From assembly GCA_029262935.1 (NCBI GenBank), contig JAJCYK010000400.1, positions 1-5,576 of the forward strand: 5,576 nucleotides of DNA, given 5' to 3'. Under the pieces are notes generated by a model, which had not been told where the DNA came from, ran no database searches, and saw only the letters and a program-made list of their open reading frames with translations. The DNA comes from Cytophagales bacterium. Its GTDB lineage: Bacteria; Bacteroidota; Bacteroidia; Cytophagales; Cyclobacteriaceae. The translations under genes were made by a program, and so were the position numbers. Of the stretch, positions 1 through 5,576 are shown piece by piece (within the stretch, counting starts at the first letter, position 1; every line of letters starts with the position of its first letter).

Positions 1-78
1 GTTTGGGCTATAAATGAAGGCCGTGCAGCTGCGCGTGCCTGCGATGAATTTCTTATGGGCCATACATTTCTTCCTTAA
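1..78 (+). CDS. gltD: Glutamate synthase (NADPH) small subunit, C-terminal end only
   Basis: Frame 1 is open from the first base to a TAA at 76-78 and encodes the last 25 residues of a protein that starts before the window. The tail contains VWAINEGRAAARACDEFLMG and ends in a Leu-Pro. This matches the conserved C-terminus of the FAD/NADPH-binding small subunit of glutamate synthase, which typically reads V-W-A-I-x-E-G-R-x-A-A-R-x-x-D-x-x-L-M-G and ends close to Leu-Pro. In the family this subunit passes electrons from NADPH to the large subunit GltB, which makes two glutamates from glutamine and 2-oxoglutarate. The segment is the end of the NAD(P)-binding oxidoreductase fold. The stop lies 33 bases before thrA on the same strand, so co-transcription is plausible. 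Other proteins of this oxidoreductase family share part of the motif, so the assignment rests on a short but characteristic tail. Confidence 0.83.
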   Translation, partial: VWAINEGRAAARACDEFLMGHTFLP

Positions 79-111
79 CTAAACAACGCACGGGGGATTC
101 TCACAACTTAT
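79..111 (+). other. Short gltD-thrA spacer with no attenuator or clear promoter
   Basis: These 33 bases separate the gltD stop from the thrA ATG. They contain a run of five G at 92-96, about 15 bases before the start codon, which is too far upstream to be a normal Shine-Dalgarno site. I see no TAnnTTTG (the Bacteroidota -7 element), no hairpin with a T-run, and no Thr-rich leader peptide such as precedes thrA in enterobacteria. The simplest reading is read-through from gltD into thrA. Confidence 0.55.
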
Positions 112-2574
112 ATGAAAGTCTTAAAATTTGGCGGCACCTCAGTAGGCTCTATTGAAAGCATCCAACAGATAGGTAGCATTCTGCAAGATTATCAACAACA
201 GACAGTGTCCGTTGTGGTGGTGGTTTCAGCCGTGAAAGGTGTTACCAACCGGCTTCAGGAACTTGGTGATTGGGCTGTTTCCGGGGAAGATTCAAAAGTA
301 CAGGAGGGGCTGGAAAACCTGCAGCGTCGTCATTTTGATTTGGTTAAAGCCCTCATTCCATTAAAGGATCAGAGTCATATCTTAGCCCACATAAAGAGAC
401 TACTTAACGAGCTTGAAGAGGTTTTACAAGGCGTCACCCTGTTAAAGGAATTGTCCTTGCGAAGTCAGGACATCCTATTTAGTTTTGGAGAAAGACTTTC
501 AGCTTATTTACTACATGAATATTTAAGACAACTTGATTTGCCAGCATTTTATGTCGACGCTAGGCAAATTATTCTTACAGATGATCACTTTGGCGGAGCC
601 ACCGTCGATTTCAATAAAACCAATGACCTGATTCAAAACTACTTTGGGAAAAATCAAGGTTTGGCAGTTGTCACCGGCTTTATTGCAGCCAATGGGGCTG
701 GCCAAACTACTACTTTGGGTAGAGGAGGCTCCGATTATACCGCTGCCATAATTGGAAGCGCGCTCGATGCTAAGGAGATCGAAATATGGACCGACGTTGA
801 TGGAGTCATGACAGCTGACCCTAACATCGTTTCAAGGGCATTTTCTCTAGCTGAACTCTCCTATGTAGAGGCCATGGAACTGACCCACTTTGGAGCAAAG
901 GTTATCTATCCACCAACTCTGCAACCTGCATTTTCAAAAAGTATTCCTCTACGAATCAGAAATACCTTCAATACTGATTTTCCAGGAACACTAATTAGCA
1001 AAGAAGCCAGCAGTCCGGAAATGCCAATTAAGGGTATAAGTTCTATAAAGTCCATCGCCTTGGTAAATGTTCAAGGCAGTGGATTGGTGGGAGTCCCTGG
1101 CGTGGCAAGCCGATTGTTCGGGGCTTTGGGTAGACAAAATATAAATATCATACTTATCACGCAGGCAAGCTCAGAGCATTCGATATGCTTCGCGATTGTT
1201 CCAGAACAGGCCAAGGCTACCAAATTGGCCATTCAGAACGAATTTGCCCAGGAGCTTTCCGCCGGGTTAATCGAGCCTATCCACATTGAAGCGAAACAGT
1301 CAATAGTGGCTATAATTGGTGAAAATATGCGCAAGTCTGCTGGAATAGCAGACAAGCTTTTTGGAGCCTTAGGCAAAAATGGAATTAACGTGATAGCGAT
1401 TGCTCAGGGAAGCTCAGAACTAAATGTTTCCGTAGTTATTGATGAACATAACCTCGTAAAAGCACTTAAAGCCCTACATGGAGCATTTTTTGTCCATAAT
1501 CGACGTAGACTAAACGTCTTTATGATTGGCTCTGGGCTAATTGGTAAAACGTTGTTGGATCAGATAGCTAAACAATACAGGTTTTTCTTTGACAAAAGAC
1601 AATTAGAAATAAGACTATGTGCGATTGCCAACAGCAAAAAGATGTTAATAAACGCTGAAGGTATCTCATTGGAACGTTGGCAGGAAGATCTGGCTGATTT
1701 CGGCATGTCCTCTGAAATAGGGTCATTTGTAAAAACTATGAAAACCTTGAACCTGCCAAACAGCGTTTTCGTTGATAACACCGCTACTGCGGATGTGCCA
1801 GAGATATATAAAGAAGTATTGGATGCCAGTATATCCATTGTGACTCCAAATAAAGTAGCAAATTCCCAATCCTATCAAGACTATACATCGTTGCAGGAGT
1901 TGGCCTTCCAGAAACGGGTTAACTTTCTGTATGAGACAAATGTTGGGGCTGGATTACCGGTGATTAATTCCTTAAATGATCTCATGCTTAGTGGGGATCA
2001 AATTACGAGCATACAGGGTGTGTTGTCAGGAACCCTAAGCTATATTTTCAATAGCTTTACAGAAAATAAAAAATTCAGCCAAATTGTTCGAGAAGCTCAA
2101 GAAAAAGGATACACTGAACCTGATCCCCGGCACGATTTAAATGGGATGGATGTAGCGCGTAAAATTTTAATATTGGCTCGTGAATGTGGAATTCCCATGG
2201 AATTGGAGGACGTGAATATTGAACCGTTGCTGGCACCGGCTTGTTTTGAGGCCGCTACTGTACAAGGCTTTTTCATGGCTTTGGAGGACCAAGATCAGGT
2301 GATGGCTGACAAAGTAAAAAACGCGGCAAATGAGGGCAAAGTTTTGCGATATGTGGCTGTATTAGATGGAGCCAAGGCGGCCATTAAACTGGTTGCCGTG
2401 GGGCCAGAAAGCATGTTTTATTCTTTGTCTGGTTCCGATAACTTGATAGCATTTAGTTCAGAGAGATACAAAGAAAAGCCTTTATTGATAAGGGGACCTG
2501 GAGCTGGTGCAGAAGTAACTGCTGCCGGAGTATTTGCAGACTTAATCAAAATCAGTGATTTCTTAGTAGAATAA
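112..2574 (+). CDS. thrA: Bifunctional aspartokinase / homoserine dehydrogenase
   Basis: The 820-residue cytoplasmic enzyme catalyses the first and third steps from aspartate to threonine: ATP-dependent phosphorylation of aspartate, and NAD(P)H reduction of aspartate semialdehyde to homoserine. Its length equals that of E. coli ThrA. The aspartokinase domain (about 1-300) shows KFGGTSVG at 5-12, GERLSA at 126-131, GRGGSDYTA at 203-211, WTDVDGV at 226-232 and GAKVIYPPT at 261-269. Two ACT domains follow (about 315-460). Q351 in ITQASSEHS and Q432 in IAQGSSELN correspond to the threonine-binding glutamines described in plant aspartokinase-homoserine dehydrogenase, so threonine feedback is likely. 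The dehydrogenase domain (about 467-820) has a Rossmann GSGLIG at 473-478, TPNK at 578-581, the signature YETNVGAGLPVI at 607-618 and GYTEPDPRHDLNGMDVARK at 666-684, including E669, D680 and K684, the expected catalytic or substrate-binding residues. The ATG at 112 puts KFGG at the usual distance from the N-terminus. No damage is visible. thrB begins 1 base after the TAA stop. Confidence 0.98.
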   Translation: MKVLKFGGTSVGSIESIQQIGSILQDYQQQTVSVVVVVSAVKGVTNRLQELGDWAVSGEDSKVQEGLENLQRRHFDLVKALIPLKDQSHILAHIKRLLNELEEVLQGVTLLKELSLRSQDILFSFGERLSAYLLHEYLRQLDLPAFYVDARQIILTDDHFGGATVDFNKTNDLIQNYFGKNQGLAVVTGFIAANGAGQTTTLGRGGSDYTAAIIGSALDAKEIEIWTDVDGVMTADPNIVSRAFSLAELSYVEAMELTHFGAKVIYPPTLQPAFSKSIPLRIRNTFNTDFPGTLISKEASSPEMPIKGISSIKSIALVNVQGSGLVGVPGVASRLFGALGRQNINIILITQASSEHSICFAIVPEQAKATKLAIQNEFAQELSAGLIEPIHIEAKQSIVAIIGENMRKSAGIADKLFGALGKNGINVIAIAQGSSELNVSVVIDEHNLVKALKALHGAFFVHNRRRLNVFMIGSGLIGKTLLDQIAKQYRFFFDKRQLEIRLCAIANSKKMLINAEGISLERWQEDLADFGMSSEIGSFVKTMKTLNLPNSVFVDNTATADVPEIYKEVLDASISIVTPNKVANSQSYQDYTSLQELAFQKRVNFLYETNVGAGLPVINSLNDLMLSGDQITSIQGVLSGTLSYIFNSFTENKKFSQIVREAQEKGYTEPDPRHDLNGMDVARKILILARECGIPMELEDVNIEPLLAPACFEAATVQGFFMALEDQDQVMADKVKNAANEGKVLRYVAVLDGAKAAIKLVAVGPESMFYSLSGSDNLIAFSSERYKEKPLLIRGPGAGAEVTAAGVFADLIKISDFLVE

Positions 2575-2575
2575 C

Positions 2576-3514
2576 ATGGCATCAAAAGTAAAAATATTTG
2601 CACCGGCCACTGTGGCTAATGTTACTTGCGGATATGACGTCTTGGGGTTTGCTGTACAACAGCCTGGTGATGAAGTCACCATCGAAATGCGAGAAGAGCC
2701 TGGCATTGAGATAAAGAAGATTGATGGAGACCAGGGGGCTTTACCCAAAAATCCGAATAAAAATACCGTGAGTGTTTCCATAAAACCCTTTTTAAAACAC
2801 ATAGGAAGCCAACAAGGTTTTAATATTTACTTAAAGAAAAAAATGCCATTAGGTAGCGGGCTGGGCTCTAGTGCGGCCAGCGCGGTTGCGGGAGTATATG
2901 GTGCAAATATTTTATTAGGCGAGCCCCTGTCCGTAGAAGAATTACTGCCATTTGCTATGGAGGGTGAAGCTTTGGCCTGCGGCGTTGCGCATGCAGACAA
3001 TGTGGCCCCTGCTTTATTGGGAGGATTCGTGCTTATCCGTAGCTACGACCCGTTGGATGTGGTCCAAATTCCCTCACCATCCGACCTATATGCCTCCATA
3101 ATTCATCCACACATTGAGATTGCCACTAAAGATGCCAGAAGCATTCTCAAAAAGAACATCCGCATGGTGGATGCCGTAAAGCAGTGGGGTAATCTAGCTG
3201 GTTTAATTTCAGGTCTGTATACGGGAAATTACGAATTGATTGGACGATCCATGGAAGATGTTATCGTGGAGCCCGTTAGGTCTGTACTCATCCCAGGTTT
3301 TGATCAGGTGAAAAGGGCAGCCATGAAATCAGGTGCTTTAGGATGTGGTATCTCCGGATCGGGCCCTAGTATCTTTGCTTTGAGCAACAATTCCAATACT
3401 GCAGAGACCGTCGGTAATACAATGAAAGAGGCCTTTTTTAATCTTGGTATTCAAAGTGACTTATTCGTGAGCCCTATTAATCAGAAGGGCCCTTTGATTT
3501 TGACAGGATCATGA
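2576..3514 (+). CDS. thrB: Homoserine kinase (GHMP kinase family)
   Basis: The 312-residue cytoplasmic enzyme phosphorylates homoserine with ATP to O-phospho-L-homoserine, the substrate of ThrC. Its size matches E. coli ThrB (310 residues). The GHMP-kinase motifs appear in order: the N-terminal substrate-site motif PATVANVTCGYDVLGFA at 10-26, the ATP-binding loop PLGSGLGSSAAS at 91-102, HADNVAPALLGG at 139-150, and the glycine-rich C-terminal motif GALGCGISGSGPSIFAL at 253-269. The ATG at 2576 lies one base after the thrA TAA and leaves a short N-terminus (MASKVKIFAPATVANV) of the expected length. No Shine-Dalgarno sequence precedes it, so translation probably depends on ribosomes finishing thrA. 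The TGA stop overlaps the thrC start as ATGA. Homologous GHMP kinases act on mevalonate, galactose and other substrates, but the motif details and the position between thrA and thrC make homoserine kinase secure. Confidence 0.97.
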   Translation: MASKVKIFAPATVANVTCGYDVLGFAVQQPGDEVTIEMREEPGIEIKKIDGDQGALPKNPNKNTVSVSIKPFLKHIGSQQGFNIYLKKKMPLGSGLGSSAASAVAGVYGANILLGEPLSVEELLPFAMEGEALACGVAHADNVAPALLGGFVLIRSYDPLDVVQIPSPSDLYASIIHPHIEIATKDARSILKKNIRMVDAVKQWGNLAGLISGLYTGNYELIGRSMEDVIVEPVRSVLIPGFDQVKRAAMKSGALGCGISGSGPSIFALSNNSNTAETVGNTMKEAFFNLGIQSDLFVSPINQKGPLILTGS

Positions 3515-4803
3515 AGTTCTATAGCACGAATAACCCCACCCAATTTTGTGACTTGCGAGAGGCGGTTTTCCAAGGTTTACCTGCGGATAACGGCTTGTTT
3601 ATGCCTAGCCATATTCCCGAATTGTCAGCGCGTTTTTTTGATACCATTGAAGACTTAAGTCTGGTAGACATAGCTTGGACAGTTTGTAAAAACCTACTCG
3701 GTGATTCTTTATCAGATGCTGCCCTGCTGCAAATAGTGCAGGATGCATTTGACTTTGAGGTGCCAATAGTACCGGTGGAACCCCATATCTACTGCCTTGA
3801 ACTTTTTCACGGCCCAACTCTGGCCTTTAAAGATTTTGGTGCCCGGTTTATGGCTCGACTGATGTCACATTACTTGCAGGAGGAAGAACCGTGTATTCTG
3901 GTAGCAACCAGCGGAGATACTGGAAGTGCTGTCGCTCAAGGTTTCTATCAGGTACCTGGGATCAAAGTGGTAATTCTTTATCCATCAGGCAAAGTAAGTA
4001 GTATTCAAGAGCAGCAATTGACCACTGTTGGTGCTTATGTGGTGGCTTTAGAAATCGATGGTACCTTTGATGACTGCCAAAAATTAGTAAAAACGGCATT
4101 TTTGGATGATGAACTCAGTACCAAATGTTGTTTATCTTCCGCCAACTCCATAAACATTGCTCGATTGATACCCCAATCCATTTATTATTTCTGGATGTAC
4201 GCACGCTTGAAACACTTAGGTCAAACATTGGCTTGCTCCGTACCCAGCGGTAACTTCGGAAATTTGATGGGAGGGTTATTGGCCAAAAGAATGGGTTTGC
4301 CCATCGAGCGGTATGTTGCCTCAAATAATGCCAATAAGGTCTTTTATGAGTTTTTAAGGACCCAAATTTTTGAGGCTAAACCATCCGTGACCACGGTAAG
4401 TAACGCTATGGATGTGGGAAATCCCAGTAATTTTGTACGGATCCTTGATTTGTACAGTCATGATCTACAGGCTCTAAGTAAGGATGTTGTTGGTTATACT
4501 TTTGACGATGTCGCTACTAAGGAGGTAATTGCAAAAGTTTATAATAAGTATGAATACATCCTGGACCCGCACGGAGCAGTAGGTTACTTGGGCCTTAAAG
4601 AGTACTTGAAAAATTCGCCAAATACTATTGGGGTTTTCCTTGGCACAGCTCACCCGGTTAAATTTTTAGATGTGGTTCAACCCTTGATACCTTATCAAAT
4701 TCCCATACCCAGAACGTTACAAGAAATTCTAAAGAAAAGGAAACAATCACAGTTAATGGACAACTCCTTTTCTGATTTAAAAAGTTACTTGCTTAGTCAC
4801 TGA
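3511..4803 (+). CDS. thrC: Threonine synthase (PLP-dependent)
   Basis: The 430-residue cytoplasmic enzyme converts O-phosphohomoserine and water to threonine and phosphate, the last step of the pathway. It is a fold-type II pyridoxal-phosphate enzyme of the E. coli-like class (E. coli ThrC has 428 residues). The N-terminal extension typical of this class is present (FYSTNNPTQFCDLREAVFQG, then LPADNGLFMP at 23-32). LELFHGPTLAFKDFGARFM at 96-114 holds the PLP-binding lysine, K107. ATSGDTGSAVA at 132-142 is the phosphate-loop region. SANSINIARLIPQ at 210-222, VPSGNFGN at 244-251, DVGNPSNF at 301-308, LDPHGAVGYLG at 351-361 and TAHPVKF at 379-385 are further conserved family blocks. The ATG sits inside the thrB stop (ATGA), a classic termination-reinitiation junction, and no other start fits the N-terminus better. 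The gene is intact and ends the operon, followed by an AT-rich gap. Confidence 0.97.
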   Translation: MKFYSTNNPTQFCDLREAVFQGLPADNGLFMPSHIPELSARFFDTIEDLSLVDIAWTVCKNLLGDSLSDAALLQIVQDAFDFEVPIVPVEPHIYCLELFHGPTLAFKDFGARFMARLMSHYLQEEEPCILVATSGDTGSAVAQGFYQVPGIKVVILYPSGKVSSIQEQQLTTVGAYVVALEIDGTFDDCQKLVKTAFLDDELSTKCCLSSANSINIARLIPQSIYYFWMYARLKHLGQTLACSVPSGNFGNLMGGLLAKRMGLPIERYVASNNANKVFYEFLRTQIFEAKPSVTTVSNAMDVGNPSNFVRILDLYSHDLQALSKDVVGYTFDDVATKEVIAKVYNKYEYILDPHGAVGYLGLKEYLKNSPNTIGVFLGTAHPVKFLDVVQPLIPYQIPIPRTLQEILKKRKQSQLMDNSFSDLKSYLLSH

Positions 4804-5101
4804 TTTTCTAAAAAAGACACAGAATTCCATTTGGAAATATTATAAAATAGATATACTTTATTGGTTGATTATTGATAATCTCAAAATCTTATATCATTAT
4901 AATGAACGATCTGTATTTTTTGAAGACAATTGCCAAAATACCTTTTTTACCGTAGTTGAAATAGTTATTTTTAAGAAATTAGTAGTTAATCATTCGTAGT
5001 AAATTTAGCCTCGGAAACACAAGTTAGTAGAATGTGATCGAGCGATTGGGAGAGGAGGTATTGTTACAATACCTCCTCTTGTATTACCAGCAAACTTACC
5101 G
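4804..5101. other. AT-rich intergenic region between convergent genes
   Basis: These 298 bases lie between the ends of thrC and the minus-strand gene. The region is visibly richer in A and T than the flanking genes and holds stops in all frames. I see no tRNA, no convincing protein gene and no TAnnTTTG promoter element on the + strand. Short T-runs (4916-4921, 4943-4948) are not preceded by GC-rich stems. The only strong structure is the hairpin at 5051-5079. Since both flanking genes point inwards, the region would be 3' untranslated sequence for both. Confidence 0.7.
5051..5079 (+). terminator. Perfect 13-bp hairpin, probable terminator between convergent genes
   Basis: AGAGGAGGTATTG (5051-5063) and its exact reverse complement CAATACCTCCTCT (5067-5079) flank a TTA loop. 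The stem is long, and its base is GC-containing. On the + strand it is followed by TTGTATTA, a weak interrupted T-tract; on the minus strand the following bases are CCCAATCG, with no T-tract. It lies 247 bases after the thrC stop but only 22 bases beyond the stop of the minus-strand gene. A role at the end of both transcripts is reasonable. The structure is certain; the termination function is inferred. Confidence 0.68.
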
Positions 5102-5576
5102 CTACCAATTATCATTAATTTTGACAATTTCTTTTTCTGGACCACCTTCAGGGATCATCATTATGGCACTCAATGTTTCAACGAAGCCAGAGATTTTTTT
5201 ATAAATGGTTTCTTTATGACTGCTCCATACTTTTTGATTTCCTTTAAACACAGCTACCTCCATGGGCTTTGATTTACCATTTACTTCTACAAATTTTCCG
5301 AACCGATTTCGCTTTAAATAATGGAACACGAAGTTGGTAGCTAGATAGCGATACCTTCCCTCTTTAAAAGATAATGTAAAATCATATTTAATTATGCCAT
5401 GTGGAGATTTTATGGGGAACTCACGGTAGGCCGTAAATTGCAAAGGCACCTGGATCTCGTCGTTACCAACAGTATGTAGTGACCCTTTCTTTAAAGTTTT
5501 GGATTCTTGTATTGAAATGAAATAATTATAAGCGTTGGTATAAAGTATGTTTTTCGATTGGTTCTGGATGATCACA
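5102..5576 (-). CDS. Probable DUF4468-like protein, 5' end beyond the window
   Basis: The reading frame is open from the right edge of the window to a TAG at 5104-5102 and encodes the last 157 residues of a protein. The first in-window codon that could start it (GTG at 5575-5573) sits right at the edge, and the first internal ATG comes only at residue 105, so the true start almost certainly lies outside. Visible features are LYTNAYNYFI near residues 11-20, a polar stretch, then IIKYDFTLSFKEGRYRYLATNF at about 61-82. A tyrosine-rich N-terminal helix followed by a 'K-x-G-R-Y-R-Y' strand resembles the DUF4468 family (TBP-like fold), whose members in Bacteroidota are mostly short exported proteins of unknown function. 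A C-terminal helix (about 120-142) and a charged tail follow. No signal peptide can be judged because the N-terminus is missing. It converges on thrC and is probably functionally unrelated to it. The family call is from memory of the motif pattern and is moderate. Confidence 0.62.
   Translation of the reverse strand, partial: VIIQNQSKNILYTNAYNYFISIQESKTLKKGSLHTVGNDEIQVPLQFTAYREFPIKSPHGIIKYDFTLSFKEGRYRYLATNFVFHYLKRNRFGKFVEVNGKSKPMEVAVFKGNQKVWSSHKETIYKKISGFVETLSAIMMIPEGGPEKEIVKINDNW

Noticed and set aside
92..96. G-run before thrA considered as a ribosome binding site.
   Set aside because: It ends 15 bases before the ATG and is not a purine-rich AGGAGG-type match; weak or absent Shine-Dalgarno sites are normal in Bacteroidota.
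1560..1838. A 92-codon open frame antisense to thrA, with similar shorter ones at 523-705, 2418-2603, 2563-2802, 3605-3817 and 4115-4324.
   Set aside because: Each lies wholly or mainly opposite a well-conserved gene, has no family-like motifs, and is best explained as a by-product of the coding frame on the other strand.
4825..4836. Small inverted repeat TTCC-ATTT-GGAA 22 bases after thrC, considered as the thrC terminator.
   Set aside because: Only four clear base pairs and no following T-run.
4867..4880. Palindrome GATTAT-TG-ATAATC after thrC.
   Set aside because: The stem is six mostly A-T pairs with a two-base loop and no T-tract, so it is too weak for a terminator. As a possible operator it has no supporting context between convergent gene ends.
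4902..4955. A 17-codon open frame (ATG at 4902, TAG at 4953-4955) in the AT-rich gap.
   Set aside because: It is very short, has no ribosome binding site or promoter and encodes nothing recognisable; such frames arise by chance in this composition.
5573..5575. GTG considered as the start of the minus-strand gene.
   Set aside because: It lies at the window edge with only one base beyond it, so the open frame is simply cut off. The residues right after it already look like the middle of a protein and do not form a signal peptide.

Overview
The window is ordinary core metabolism, probably from a member of the Bacteroidota. The clearest pointers are the compact thrA-thrB-thrC order directly behind a gltD tail, weak or absent Shine-Dalgarno sequences before the starts, an AT-rich intergenic region, and a convergent gene resembling the DUF4468 family, which is common in that phylum. 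A finer placement, perhaps Sphingobacteriales or Cytophagales, is a guess.

Layout on the + strand: the last 25 codons of glutamate synthase small subunit (gltD, 1-78), a 33-base gap, then bifunctional aspartokinase/homoserine dehydrogenase thrA (112-2574), homoserine kinase thrB (2576-3514) and threonine synthase thrC (3511-4803). The thrA-thrB gap is 1 base and thrB-thrC overlap by 4 bases (ATGA), so the three genes look like one translationally coupled operon. A gap of 298 bases without a convincing gene follows (4804-5101). It holds a perfect 13-bp hairpin near its far end. A convergent minus-strand gene (5102 to the window edge, 5' end missing) encodes a probable DUF4468-like protein.

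Together ThrA, ThrB and ThrC supply four of the five enzymatic steps from aspartate to threonine. ThrA carries the first step (aspartyl phosphate) and the third (homoserine), ThrB makes O-phosphohomoserine and ThrC makes threonine. Aspartate-semialdehyde dehydrogenase (asd) is not in the window. The tandem ACT domains of ThrA keep the glutamines known to bind threonine in plant homologues, so end-product feedback inhibition is likely. There is no room between gltD and thrA for a leader-peptide attenuator, so any transcriptional control must lie further upstream.

I found no sign of a novel system, mobile element, CRISPR array or RNA gene. The less ordinary points are the gltD-thrA arrangement, the long AT-rich 3' region with its hairpin, and the partial uncharacterised convergent gene.
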